A DNA stretch of 64,000 nt, from positions 553,115 to 617,114 of the forward strand of contig NW_024468521.1 of the NCBI RefSeq assembly GCF_001632365.1, in the 5' to 3' direction. Of this stretch, positions 23,821 to 36,800 are shown piece after piece. The stretch's first letter is position 1; each line of letters starts with the position of its first letter. The DNA comes from Laetiporus sulphureus 93-53. Its lineage: Eukaryota; Basidiomycota; Agaricomycetes; Polyporales; Laetiporaceae. The notes under the pieces are model-generated. The model was given only the letters and a program-made list of their open reading frames with translations. It did no database searches and was not told where the DNA came from. A program made the position numbers and the translations under genes.

Positions 23821-25191
23821 TCACTCAGCAGTTAACTCGACAATGTCTCCCTTACCAGTCCTGTACCACTGTCCTTCAGAAATTCCCGTCTGTATTTCAT
23901 ATCCCAACACCTCGTCCCCAAAAAGAAGTTTGGAAAGCCGGTTAATGATAGGCGCGGTCGCCACTTCGTTAGTGATTGCGATCCACAGCGCTTGCCATAT
24001 ATGCGAGTTTCGTGTACACTGCGTGAGCTTTCCATTTGATGCAATATCTACGGCATCGAGATACGCCCTGCGATACTTCATCAACTCGGTCGGGGAGTCA
24101 AACCGCCCGTTTTCTTCGTCAGAGTTATTCTCTGCCCAGCCATAGAAAAGCGGGTCCCAGTCCACCGTGAGCCACGAAGGATACGCCATTGCTCCACCTT
24201 GGCGCGGCCCTACGTAGATACCATCCCAATCTATGATTCCGGTGATAGTCCCGTCATCGGCGACAATGATGTTCTGGCTATCGTAGTCGGTGTGGCCGAG
24301 GACAAATGGCGGACCGTCAAGTGCGGGGTCGGGAAGCACAGAGAGGAAGAGCTGCAGCATCACGAGCATCGGACTGTCGCCCAAACTTCGACGGGCATAT
24401 AGAACACAGGAGAGGAAGGCGTGCGCACTGATGAACGGGCCTGCGGGGCCCAGAACAGGGGGAGGAGTCTCATCGTCCGCAAAGACAATGAGAGTGGAAA
24501 GCTCGGGGAATGGCACAACGACACATGTTCCAGATGTCTCGTCGACTTCCAGCCGCCCAATTTGGCCAAACTCCAATTCAGCGAGTTCTGCCATCCACCA
24601 AGCCAATTGTTTGAATATAATCTCCCGTTTCGCATCAGTAATCCACTGGCTATCGTTCCAAACCTTTGAGAGGTTCGTGCCGATGACGAAGTCAGTTATC
24701 ATGAACGGGCGTCCAAGTGCGTTCTGGGCGTCAACCGACCAATAATGTATATGTGGCAAAGGCATAGATGTTTTGGAGGAAACTAGTCGCTGAGCGACGA
24801 TATCGAGATGCATGGTCTGTGCAAATGTGGGAGAGAAGACGTCGCCGGCGGCAGGGATGCGGATTGCCCAACGCACGTCATCCGAGAAGACCACTTCGTA
24901 CACGATGTTGTAAGATCCTGTATGAGGAGGATAATAGACCGTGCAAATTACGTCGTCCGTCAGGTTTGGAGAGGTTTCCTTTCGTATTGCAAGCACGAAC
25001 GCTTGCAGTTGTCGGATATCAATGGCGGCAATGATACCCGCAAACAACTGTTCCTCCTCGTCTCCCTCTCTTTCATCCTCTTGATTTGAAAGAGCGTCCT
25101 TATCTTCGTCGAGTCTTCGAACCTCAGTTGTCGCGGAGCAGTTCGTCGAACAATCGTTATCACGGCCATCCTCGTTGATGGTAGAATGCAT
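23821..25191 (-). CDS. APH-fold phosphotransferase (aminoglycoside phosphotransferase family), intronless
   Basis: A single exon of 456 residues from the methionine at 25191 (MHSTINEDG); the frame is open 90 bases further up, but this ATG precedes the conserved part. The first 70 residues are acidic and low in complexity. The kinase core shows YNIVYEVVFSD in the N-lobe, the catalytic loop GHTDYDSQNIIV, and the metal-binding Asp in GIIDWDG. Proteins of this fold phosphorylate small molecules or have unknown roles and are abundant in mushroom fungi. No break is seen. Lack of introns contrasts with the neighbours and with the second APH gene at 58.4 kb. Confidence 0.8.
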   Translation of the reverse strand: MHSTINEDGRDNDCSTNCSATTEVRRLDEDKDALSNQEDEREGDEEEQLFAGIIAAIDIRQLQAFVLAIRKETSPNLTDDVICTVYYPPHTGSYNIVYEVVFSDDVRWAIRIPAAGDVFSPTFAQTMHLDIVAQRLVSSKTSMPLPHIHYWSVDAQNALGRPFMITDFVIGTNLSKVWNDSQWITDAKREIIFKQLAWWMAELAELEFGQIGRLEVDETSGTCVVVPFPELSTLIVFADDETPPPVLGPAGPFISAHAFLSCVLYARRSLGDSPMLVMLQLFLSVLPDPALDGPPFVLGHTDYDSQNIIVADDGTITGIIDWDGIYVGPRQGGAMAYPSWLTVDWDPLFYGWAENNSDEENGRFDSPTELMKYRRAYLDAVDIASNGKLTQCTRNSHIWQALWIAITNEVATAPIINRLSKLLFGDEVLGYEIQTGISEGQWYRTGKGDIVELTAE

Positions 25192-25334
25192 CACGTACAG
25201 AGAAATCGGATGAGGGTGATGTAACAGCTGGAGACAATAATCGGCATATATGCGAGTGGAGAAATACAGTAATGCGCCCAATCATCGAATTGAGCTGCTC
25301 GGAAGATGCAACTTGCAATTCAGCTCAGAGGAGG

Positions 25335-25595
25335 CGTGACGATGGTGGCGTGAGATTTTCAGCCACAGGCGCGTCTTGATCGTGGCAAAGTCCGAGCCCC
25401 CCGCAACGTCCTCCTTGTACCTAGTCTCGGAATGATGCACCTTTCAGATTTCAGCTTTCCAAATTTTATCACTCACTGGTACCCATGCTCGTTATTCAAC
25501 ATTCAGCTCAACTCAGCGAGACTCAGTGAGTGCGCTTTGCTAGACGACTGACGGATCGTCTTAGAATGATTCACACGTGCTAGCTACTGACGACA
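25335..25595. repeat. F-box gene flanks without the F-box gene
   Basis: 25341-25510 resembles the stretch upstream of the F-box gene (22368-22540), and 25523-25595 resembles the stretch after it (23590-23660; shared AGTGAGTGC and GTGCTAGCTAC). The 1 kb coding part in between is absent here. It lies next to the damaged aldo-keto reductase, so both belong to one duplicated block. Confidence 0.55.
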
Positions 25596-25690
25596 TTCCA
25601 TACTCGATCAAGCCATGGTAATAGAATATGATAGACATAAATACGTACACTGTAAAGGTGCATCGTTAACTCTTAGCGGTGACCTTGAGG

Positions 25691-26994
25691 TCAGCCCGCA
25701 AGCCCTGCCATGTCAATCGCAACAATGTCCGCCAAGGTAAGCTCTGTTGGAGTTGCGAGCGTGTCAGTGTTGGGCCAAACATAGGCATAGGAAAAACAAA
25801 TTGACACGTACTTAGATCACCCGCCTTCAGATACCCTTCGAGACGTTCTCGCTTTGTGCTCGAGCTAGGCAACCACAGTCAATATCATTGCTAGTACGAT
25901 GTTCGGGCGCGTACGTCACGACCACAACCCCTTTCGCTTTCGCCCACGCGAGGAGGACCTGCTCCGGCGGTGAATTGAGCCGCTCAGAGATAGACTTCAG
26001 AGGTGCGTCGAGATTCCCCCCGGGCTGTTGAGTGATGGGTCTGCCACGCGAAGATGGTAATTTATATGAAGAAACGATCGGATTTGCAGAGGGAGAGATT
26101 GATGGATGGAAGAAGACGTACAGCAGTACGCTGTAGGCCTCGCTGACAATTCCATGTGAAGAGCCGAAGGCCACGATGGGAGTTTGGCGAGTGAGGACAT
26201 AAGGGTGGAAGAGGATCTAGCGAATTGAGGTGGGGATATTAGGAAGCGAATGGGAAAGGAAGACTCTATGCTCCCCTGATTGACCACCGGTTTGACGGTT
26301 GCCTATTCAAAGTCAGATCTGGAACCGTGACGTTGCTGACGCCGATGCTCCTGGGGTAAAAACGCAACGATCGTAAGCACTTCCATGGACATCGGGGCCT
26401 TACATATATACACGAGCTCACTTCGCGAGTCATGCAGCCTGTATTGCCTCCATCTTCTTCCAGATGGTAGGGATATCCGGAACGGCGAGGTCGGGTCCGT
26501 GGATCAAGTACAGATCAACATGGTTAACACCGAGCTACAATCGTCCCTCTCATTGCAACGCGGTAAGAAGATCAAGTGCACTCGCTTACGAATTCACAGC
26601 TGTTCTTGATAGACGTGTCAATGTCCGCGCGCCCCGAGTACTTCGTGGTGATGTAGACGTCCTCGCGCCTGAGCCCGCTCGCACGCAGTGCATCACCAGC
26701 CTCAGACTCATTGCGGTATACCTGCGCGTTATCTAGCGCGATCCGCTTTTGCACATCTCGCGCTGGGGAGTCGAGCAGAGTCCCATGGCTTACCGATATG
26801 AGTGAACCCGACATCGAATGCTTGCGACACTCAATGGATGGATGATTGTCTGCCCCTTCCCGAGCTTCCAGGTGCCGATCGCGATGCTCGGAATAGTCGT
26901 TCCTGTCAAACAGGTACGGCAACGGATAGTAGACAAGAAATCTGCAAACGTTCAGCGGCTAACCGTCGTTCAGATTGACATCCTCTCAAGGCAT
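25691..26994 (-). pseudogene. Aldo-keto reductase pseudogene, second copy
   Basis: Exon order and many residues match the intact copy at 20567-21965 (RREDVYITTKYSGRAD, YLIHGPDLAVPDIPTIWKK, PPEQVLLAWAKAKGVVVVT, SSTKRERLEGYLKAGDL). Damage is plain: codon 3 is TGA where the intact gene has TGG (26986-26988); a frame change precedes QAFDVGFTHI near 26820; an in-frame TGA sits before LAK (26430-26432); the frame slips again between PDLTLN and TVKPVVNQ near 26300; and the following donor reads GGGAGC rather than GT (26275). No functional enzyme can be made. I describe the breaks only. Confidence 0.85.
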
Positions 26995-27488
26995 CTTGCT
27001 AGCAGCGGCTGCGAATTGGACGTGGAACGAACAAGAACTGCATTCAAGTTGGAGCACACCGCTCAATATATCGAGATGCCACGGTCCGTTTCCTCTGTGA
27101 ACTCTACTTGAACGAGGAACGGATGACGCCGCGTGGGACAGCCATGCGACAGGTTGCACCAACGAATTCTCCTTCCGGGATTCAGATGACTGAGGGCCTG
27201 AGGCCCAACTCTTGATCATGCATAACCCGCGCAGAATCGATTCATGTAGGCGTAAAATTGCGTATTATTGCTCGTCATGTACTATCTATTCTATCATGCA
27301 AATCATAAAAAAATTCAAAGCTACGCGTGCAAGCGTACAACAAGTACTCATCAATGCATCACGATAGTCACTCCAGGCACAGACAGGAGCTAAGAATCGG
27401 GCAATCGTCAAAAAACAGCGATGTAGGTATGTATGTATGGAGTATATCATGCATGCAGGTATCACAGAGGTATACAGGGGGAAACAGC
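26995..27488. other. Intergenic, no recognised gene
   Basis: AT-rich between about 27230 and 27330. It should hold the 3' end of the H+-ATPase transcript. No gene seen. Confidence 0.45.
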
Positions 27489-30400
27489 TTACGCCTGTGC
27501 ACGCGATGGGTGTCGCGCGAGCGTCGTGCCCGCCCTTTGCGCCTGAATGCTGCTGAACCGCTGTAGCTCCTCGGGCTTGATATGCACCCGGCCGCCCAAT
27601 CCGACCTTGCGCGCCGCGCGGCGGATGAACGACACCCGGTTGGAGTACAAGCTCTCGTGTATGCTCGCCGCGCGCGACTGCGTCCGTGTAATGGGCACAC
27701 CCGTGCTACTCGCCTCCTTCGCCGCCTGCATCATCTCCGCGTTGTGTTTCTCGCGCAGTTTCTTGATCACCGTCGCCTTCATCGCGAACTTGATCCAGTC
27801 CAGAGGGATGAACCAGCAAATGTTCCACACCCATACGATGCCGACCCACCCGCCGCTGATCCCCTGTATCTGTGTGAAGCCCCAGTTCGCATATACCGAG
27901 ATGATGGTCGAGACGAGCTGTGCGATGCAGAACGCGCCCATCAGCGCGAACGATGGCCGCTCCATGAAGAAGAAACCGTGCGATCGCGTGACGAAGATGA
28001 GGGCCTGTGAGATGATGGCCACCTGAAGGTAGACAATCGAGTGCAGAATCTTGTCATTGGGGTACGTCGGCATGATGTTCCCATCCTCAAAGGTGACGCC
28101 GAACTTGCGGTAGAAGAAGTCGGTGCGTAAGCAGATGGAGACAAGTGCAATGCTAGATAAAAAAAAATCAGTCAGCGTCAATTAATTTAACAAACACGGA
28201 ATGGAACACCTACGTGGAGAGGGTGAGGTACAAGCCATATGCGACAGCGAACGAGAAAATCTCTGCAAGATCCCAGCTGTCCGGCATGTTGCTCGGCAGG
28301 ACACGGTCGACCGAGAGCGTCATGATGGTACCATCGTTAAGCAGGGCAATGATCAGCACCATGAAGGGCGGGAAGTCAAACTTGAACGCGAATGCAAGAA
28401 TGGCGAAGCAAACGACAATACGGATGGTAACCGCGCATGCATATATTGAGTAATTGCGCATACGCTGGAAGATGACACGAGAACCGCGGATGGCGTGGAC
28501 GATAGTCGAGAGACCCGGCTCCGTCAATACAATATCCGCAGCACCGCGGGCAGCGTCCGTCGCGCCCTCGACAGCAATACCGACGTTGGCACGGGACAAC
28601 GCCGGCGCATCGTTCGCACCGTCGCCGGTCATCGCGACCAAGTGACCGAGACCCTGAAGACGCTTAACGATCTCATACTTATGCTCGGGGAAGACACCAG
28701 CGAAACCATCCGCGTCGAGGATCATCGCGTCGAGCGACGCATGCTTGCCTCCCGGCTCGGGGCCCTCCTTGAGCACCTTCGCAGGGTACATGTGGTCACC
28801 CAGTCCGAGACGACGTCCAGTCTCCTTTGCGATTGCGAGCTGGTCACCAGTAACCATCTTGACCTTGACACCAAGGGCCATAGCGTCATCGATCGTCTGC
28901 TTGGTATCCGAACGAGGCGGGTCGAAAATGGGAAGCAGACCAATGAGCTCGAAGCCGTTGCCCTCAGCAGCATGATCATCTCCATCCAGCTCCTCGTATG
29001 CGACAGCCAAAGCACGAAGACCGCGCTGCGCAAACTCCTCGACATCGGCCTCGAGACGGTTCTCGATCTCCTCGGTCTTGTTGCGCGTGCAGAGCTCGAT
29101 GATGATACCGGTCATACCCTTTGTCACGCGCTTCAGGCGACCTGACGCCGTCTCGAGGTAGGTGATCTCCGTACGCTTGTCGACGGGATTAAACGGCTTA
29201 AAGTCGAGGAGCTTGATACCGTCGCGTGCGCGGCTCGGGTCGCCAATTGCGCCGACAATACAAGCGTCGATGGCGTCCTGGTTCTCAGTACGGGAGGCGT
29301 AGGCGGAGAGGAGAATCACATCCTCAGCAGAGAATGGGCCGTATGTACGAACGCTCTCGCGGTCGATAGTGAGCTTGTTCGTGGTCAGCGTGCCCGTCTT
29401 ATCCGAGCAAAGAATGGTGACAGCGGCAAGCTCCTCAATGGCCGTGATACGCGTGACGATGGCCTTGTATTTGGCGAGCTGCTGAGCACCGACAGCAAGG
29501 GTGACGGACAGGACAGTGGGCATGGCAATGGGGATACCACCGATCAGGAGTACAAGGATATCGTTCAGGCCACGACGGTAGTGGTAGCGGAAACCGGCGT
29601 ACAGACAGAAGATCTCGGCGATGACGAAGATACCGATGGATACCAAGCAGAAAGTACCAATCTGGGCAAGGATCTTCTGCAAGTGGCCGGTCGTATCGTC
29701 GTCCTGGCCAACGAGTGAAGCGGCGCGACCGAAGAAGGTGTTCGCACCGGTAGAAATGACGACACCCTCGGCTTCACCCTGTTTGCAGGTCGAACCACTG
29801 TAGATGACACGTGAGCATCACGAATTGATAGGCTACCACGCGCATATACTCACGAGAAACACTGATCGCCAGTCTTCTTGCTCTGGGGGAGCGACTCGCC
29901 AGTAAGAGCAGCCTGGTCAATGGAGACGTTGATGGCCTCAATGAGACGGCAATCCGCAGGAACGATATCACCGATCTTGAAAGAGATCATATCACCAGGG
30001 ACAAGGTCGGACGACTCGATCTCGCGCCAGCTACCGTTACGCTTGACCTTGGCCTTGGGCGCGAGCGAGTCCATGAGAGCCTTGACAGCATTACCAGCGT
30101 TACGTTCCTCGTAGAAACCGATGGCCGAGTTGATGAAGAGCAGAAGGACGATACCGACGAAGTCCTCCCAGTCCGGTGGCTGGTGCTCGCCGTTGGAAAG
30201 GACGATAGCGACAAGAGCAGCACCCTCCATGACCCAGGAAAGAGGGTTCCACATGAAACTGAGGAACTGCGGCGCGTGTGAGCGGCGTGTGAAAGTGACA
30301 ACGGAAGTAGATAGTGCTTACCTGGAGGAATGCATTCTGCTCCTCCGCCTCGAGCTTGTTGGGACCAAAGATCTCGAGGCGACGGGTAACCTCCTCATCT

Positions 30401-30722
30401 GTGAGACCGCCCTCGTCGCACTGAAGCAACTTGAAGACATCGTCGACGACGATGGTCTCAAGGTCAACCTTTTCCTTATCGTACAAGTCCTCGGCGCGAA
30501 GCTGGATCTGGGACATGTCGACGTTGGCATCTGCATCGTAGGCGCCACGTCAACAAAAACATCAAATTAATTCGGCAGATTGAGCGCACGGGTAGCCTTC
30601 GTTTCTTCATGTCCAAAGTCCTTGTACTCGCGCTTTCTCTTCTCTGGCTCGGCGGGGGAGGTGGGCGAGCCCACGTCGGGCTCACCGGGTGTGCCGGGCT
30701 GCTTCTCGTCAGGCGTCGACAT
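27489..30722 (-). CDS. PMA1: Plasma-membrane H+-transporting P-type ATPase (type IIIA)
   Basis: Five exons on the minus strand, about 990 residues, start 30722. The phosphorylation site is CSDKTGTLT, the actuator loop has DQAALTGES, and the hinge has [14 protein letters not shown] and [13 protein letters not shown]. Ten membrane helices fit, including [20 protein letters not shown] with the proton-pathway region. The N-terminus is polar with a basic patch ([11 protein letters not shown]); the C-terminal tail (from about [14 protein letters not shown]) carries the Ser/Thr-rich autoinhibitory region. The enzyme pumps protons out using ATP and drives nutrient uptake. The first intron starts inside KATH, hiding an in-frame stop in unspliced reading. 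No damage is seen. Codon use is strongly C/G-ending, as in highly expressed fungal genes. Confidence 0.96.
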
Positions 30723-30769
30723 GGCTCGAGCCGTAGATAGCTAAAGGCTGATCGCCTCGATAGAGAGGA

Positions 30770-30860
30770 GGAAGATGCGAGACGGGAGCGGGGACTGAGG
30801 GAAGGGGAGGGGAAAGGCGAGGAGGGGAAGGGGGCGAACAGCTGGGAATATATATACTAG
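30770..30860 (-). promoter_or_regulatory. Promoter of the H+-ATPase gene: TATA box and pyrimidine tract
   Basis: On the minus strand TATATATA (30856-30849) lies about 127 bases before the ATG, followed by a long C/T-rich tract (30840-30770) that should contain the transcription start. This is the usual arrangement for very highly expressed fungal genes. Confidence 0.55.
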
Positions 30861-33800
30861 CGTGGCGCGAACAACGCGATTGCGAAGGAAGGGGCAGGGG
30901 GGTTATGTGACATGAAGTTCTCCAGCGTCAGCCAGTTCGAAATCTGTCTGAGGTGACATTCCAGCGGCACCATCAGATGCAGTCACGCGTGTGCCCGAAA
31001 TAGCTCCCGTCATCACGCACCCTTCCAGTCACCCTAATTTCTCCCTGCCGTGTGGCCGATGCCATCGGTCAGCATCCTCCTTGTGTCTGTAGGCCAAAGC
31101 AGAGGTTTATTGTCGCAGCCACAGCGAAGAAAGCAGTGAACGCGGGGTAAGTGCCCGAGACAACAATGACGTTGGAGCGGCGTTGGAGCGGCGGCGCTAA
31201 CTTTAGCACGCATGTCCCTGCCGCAGTCCCCGACAATCGCCGCCCTCCTGCCCGCCACTCTCCCCGGTCTTTTCGACGCCCAGTGCCTGTGCTATCGTTG
31301 GACGATTCGCACGTCGGTCCTTGCCGATGCCGCCGGCCATGGAGAGCGGTGCGGCGCTACGAGGCCTGTCCGGCGCATGCGACGGCAGCTTCTCGCTCCG
31401 CATTGACTTTCCTCCATTGCGAACGCGACATGCGCACTTTTTGCCATACAGCCCGCCTGTGCACGGCATTGCGGCTGCTCGGCGTAGCGGAGTTTTCCTG
31501 GGCCCCGATTCGTCTTCGATCGGCAAAGCGGCAGATGTGATCCCACGTGAGGCGGATTTCGCACGCACGGACCTCTACCTCGCGCGAATATCGCCCCAGG
31601 GGATGCTCGGATGGTTTCGGATGGTCATGGGGATATCCGTTTATATGCACCTAGGAATTCTCTACGTCAATGCACGGCAAATTACTGGCCTTGACCCTCG
31701 GGGCCACCGACACCATCCTTTACCGGCCACCACGCCGCTGAGATCAATAACCGGTCTTCACCATTTGTTTTTCTAGCATCCTTGGGTACCCCGCACCCCG
31801 CACACCGAGGCGAAGCCGATCACTTGCGCTGTTGTGCTTGGCTCGACGCTCTCGCGTGACGTCGTCCGAGCCTGAGATACATGCAATCCGCGCGGTCCCC
31901 AACGCTAGTATAATTTGCAATCTTCTCAGCACTGCTTCAGCTGTTCCGAATATGCTTGCTATGATGTAACCCTCAACGGTCTTGTTCGGGCTGTGCGAGT
32001 ACTATGAATACGCCCTACATCCGCCTAATGCCGGTATCGGATGTACTCTCTCCAGCAGATGGTGCTCTATGGTCACCCGCATACCTGTTCAACCCTCAAA
32101 ATGGAGCTCCTAGGAAAGAAGTGGCAAATCTACCGCCACAAATGCTATGCGTGGTCAGATATCGCACCGCAATCTATTCTTGCTTCCTCTTTCGAATAAA
32201 ACCTACAGTGCACAGCCTGTAAATACTGGATTTACGATTGGAGAACACGCTGTGGTTCGATTCACAACAGGCGCTACAAGCGACAGCCACGCTGCTCCGA
32301 TCCGACTTCGTCTCCAGCACAGCCATTTAACCGCTCGCAAAATTTTGACACAGCCCAAATTAAACACCTTCGACCGTCTTCTCTCTTACCACAATCGTGG
32401 CTACGGTCAAGTCTGCATTCAAGTTGGCCAGCATGCTCCATTTCGGATCAAGCAGTGCCCGCAAATCATACTTCAGGCTTCTCCGCTGCTCCCCAACGTC
32501 CTGGCTTCAATTTTTCTGTATGCGCCATTTTAAACTGGGACTAATCATTATAATTAGGTCGCACAGCTGCCTCTAGAATCTGGACACCATGATGGCTGCC
32601 GGCGCTTTACAGTCCGTCTATCCGTCGCTACATCAGTCATGATCAAACCATCTGTCGCGCTGGCTTTCTCTCCGCATCCGATCTACCTATTCCCTTGATG
32701 AACACTCATCTGATCCTAGTCCTGTGCTGCGCACCAGACCTGGATATCGATCTCTGCTTCTGCCAGCTTGGCTTCGGGCTTAAGCTGCCATGAGCTTTCG
32801 GACTTTGTGGACGTTACTCTTGGCTCGGACGTCGGCATCTTGGCTGGGCTTGGACTCGCTCGTACGATCTCTCTCCGTGCCCGCGCCGCCAATCTCGCCT
32901 GGATTAGATGCATCTCAGACTCTGGATCTTTCATTTCATCGAGTCTGACGTTGGCGGGCTGATGCGACCAAATGGATGCTAGTGTCGGACCAGACGAGGA
33001 TCTTCCGCCGGCGGCAGGCTCTCTGGAGCGTTGTTTCGCCGCTCTGAAGCGTCAATCCATCTCCCGAGACGGGTTATAGAAGAGTTGCACGAGCGAGGGA
33101 TGGTGGTTCGTGCTGCACGTCGCTCTGAGCGGACTTGGTTTTCGAGTGGTCGTGCGGTACCGACGCGTCAATCTTCCTTGGCACCCTCCTCACACCAATC
33201 ATTCTATCTTTTTTCTTCCTTATACGAACATGCATCCGCTGAACGTCGATAACTGACAGATTGATGCGGTCAAACAGCAGGGACTGCAAGAGATAATTGC
33301 GCGACTGGCTATTGCTTTGAATTTAGGAGCAGACCGTCAACATGCTCACTTGACGACGGTCGGCAGTGGGTGATAGGTTCAGGATATATGATACGGCGTG
33401 GCAGGCGGGTGAATGGCAAGCGCACGAATACAGTAAATCGTTGACTTTTGGACATTGATGTTCCTTAACTGGGTGCAGCGTTGCGTGCAGTCTGCATTCC
33501 GCTATTGGTTCTGCTCGTCATGATGCATGTCCACCTTTCACAACGAACGCTCGCCAACACAGGTTATGAGCCTAGCGACCGTCGATCATAACCCGCCGCT
33601 CTCCATTCGCCGGCTCCACCAGCCAATCCAATGCACCCATGTGTCGCTCGTGTGCCCGCAATCCAACTTCGAGCACATCTTCTGGTTTCTGGTGACCGTC
33701 CGTGAGAGCCCCAGTAATCTCCATCCGGTCGTCCCCGCATCGCGCAAACCCTCATTTAAATTTGATTCTGACAGTCCCTGAGTAGCTTTGTCCGAACAGC

Positions 33801-36800
33801 CCTGAGCAGCCGCGTGCTTGAAGATGCCACAAGACGCCGGCGGCGGACGTTACGCGGCTATGCGAACGGTCGCTTAGACACGGACAACCGACGCATCGTC
33901 TGCCACGGCTGTTATGTAGTACCTCCGATCAATAATCAATAATCACTCAGCGTGAGATGTTCATTGCTCACGCCCAATGGCGACTGCAGGCCGTCGAGGG
34001 TGCTGACATTGCACCTCTTGGCGTCGAACCTTCATGTGCAGTGGAATTTTGCGCGGTACATACACTTCTAGTAGGCAAGGAGACTAGTGAAGGGACGTGC
34101 GGCGATGGCTGAAGTGTGAACATTGATATTGAACATTCAGTAGACCCACGCTTATGATTCCGTTCCGCATGTCCGGTGTGTGGCGCCACACACCGCACAT
34201 TGGCAGCGGACCTGACAGCTGGCTTTGAACTGCATTGGAAAAGCGGTTTCGAGGGCCGCCTGGCTGCGTTTCGAGGTCCACCCGTTCGCGCTCCAGTGTG
34301 TACTGTGCTGGATCAGCTTTCTGCCGCTGCACGGACCATTATCAAGCAGCAGTTATCTGGGGTCTGTTTCGTGGCCCGCAGCGCTTAGCTGTTGCTAAAT
34401 ATAATGCGTACCCTCGTCCTCATATTACTTGTGCGTTGAATATAGCACCGCGGTGCCATCCGCATTGAGACCAAGGCGGACGAGCCGAGACCAACATCAT
34501 TCGTTTCTGCGCGACGGGACGTCCGCCCTGGCGAGTCGCAACGCTACCGTCGGGTGAATTTCGAACATGCAGAGTCAGAGCCGCAAGAATCCCGGGATGC
34601 AGAAGCGCGCGCTCTGAGTACCCTTGCGTCATCGTCGGATCCCAAGGAAGAGCAATGCTGCTACCACAATCTACTGCTGTTACGGGCGTACTCGGACTTC
34701 CAGTCAAGCCTGATGACCACAGCTGCCCGGTCTGCCAGAAGGAGTGGCAACACATTAGTATGAGAGGTCATGAAGTGGCGCCTTCTTCATCCTGACTACT
34801 CGAAGAACGTTGCGCCCTCAGCTCCTATCCTGGGCCGACTGTAAGTCAGTGATCAGGAGCAGAGTAAGAGGATGATCCTTGAGATATGCGCCCGCGAACC
34901 ATTATCGTTTCCGTCCAATAAAAGAACGTCGTTGTCAGTCATTGTCACGCTTTGCTCCTCATGAACGCTTTTTTCGTAAAATCATCCGTGTCAGTGACCA
35001 TATTTTGAGACTCGTGACCTTGCATAACGCACCTGTTGCACACTAGTGGATTTATTATCTTCCCTTTCAAGCGTTGAAGAAGGAGACGATCTGTGAAAAG
35101 ACTTGATTCGGTGCTCGTTTAAGCGTCGTCACGATCCGTACGTCGATTCTCTTGACTCTGCACGCATAGAGCATGATTCATACCTGGACCATTATTGGAA
35201 TTAGGAACCACCGATATTGCCCCGCGCATGCATGTTTGTGCACGCGACATACACCGTAGCCCCTTGATTTCATCAAGATAGTAGTCAGAGAATCGCGGAG
35301 CCAGTCGGTGCTCCACTGGTCGCCGACACGTCTACGGACAGCTGAGTCGTCGATCAGCTTTCAGTGGGCAGTGGTCTGAACGTTCCTTCATTTCTGCCAG
35401 CCGCCGGAAGCTCTTCGATGCTATCACGTACGGGGCAACATGTTTTGACTGGACACATGCCATGCCGAGAGCAAACAAAATGAATGATCAGCGCAATCTG
35501 ATACCGCAGCGATGACTTTTAGAACACTTACTTAGGAGTTGACATCCGTTTCCGTCTTGCAACTACATCTTGGATTCGTTGAAGTTTGATGGTGAATACT
35601 CGAAGAGACTTTGGGAAGTCACCAACTAGCAGATTCACCGAACGACAAGAGGAAGACCGTAACAGGAATGGCTCAGGGAGAACGACACTGCTGGAGTACC
35701 GTCGAGGAGCACTGTCGACGCTAGCTAGATCATTGATGACTCCAGACGCTACGGCTGCATTTGCATAGTCACGTTCGGTGAGACAGTTCTAATGTTGATG
35801 TGCGTTTCCGTCACTTTGCCTTTGAATCCCAAACTAGGCTTGAAATATGCTTGACGAGCTCACAACGTGTATGACTAGAGCCGAAATGCGCTTTATATTC
35901 CTCGCAGGAATGTACAGAACTCGAGAGGTTTTTAGTGAAGGGGTGACCTAGATAAGGAGGCAGGATGTTGGCCGGTACTGCTCGAACGCCAACCGAGAGA
36001 ATATTACAAGTGAAGAGCTTGTCGCATACGACCATGCGGTTACTTGGCGTGATAAGAACTGGAATGTACGTCGCGACGGCCACGGACATTATGCGAATTG
36101 GCTGACCTGCGCTGCACCCCAGGCGGACATGCGGCAACACGGCGGAGATGGCGATCGCTATTCACGGGAGGGTGAGAATAACATTGCGACCCAAGAAATG
36201 CTTCTCCCACCTAATAAGGGCCTAGGGATGATAGATCAAACGAGCCACTGGTCGGTTTGAGAAGTCACTGGAGACAGTACTGCTAGCTAGCCTGTAACAA
36301 AACAAGATTTGAACAAAACGACTCGCAGTCCGCCCTTGACACGTGCCATTCGAGCGCTCGCGCTCTGTCGGTCCAACTTAATACGCCCTCTCGAACACAC
36401 AATGCTACATCTTGCCTCCTGCTTCGAGATTCGGGCGGACCCGTTGCACATCACATCATCTTTAAGCTTGCTGGTGTGGACATAGTCTGCCCAAGGGTCT
36501 CTTCATATTTGAAGACTGATCAAGAGTGGAGTGAGCTTTGGCGGATATAATCAAATAGGACAATTGCATTCGAAGACCGAGCAGCGAGGATTGAACTAAT
36601 GACCGCTATGGCTGCGTGTAATCCGAAATCAGAAGAGAAGAAGATGTTTGATGCTCGAGTTTACTGAATAGCACGGGAGATGCGAGATCTCTGGAGCGAG
36701 TTAGAAGGTTCGTGTTTCCAAGTCATATGTATATTGTGCGCTCTTACACTGCACATATACTACTGAGCGTCACGCTAGTCTTCCGTGGGCAGACGACACA

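Noticed and set aside
28495..29145. A 216-codon frame opposite the H+-ATPase gene
   Set aside because: Antisense shadow of a highly biased gene; no independent support.
31200..31780. Overlapping frames of 90-150 codons on both strands
   Set aside because: GC-rich composition gives open frames everywhere; none shows a motif or a consistent splice pattern.
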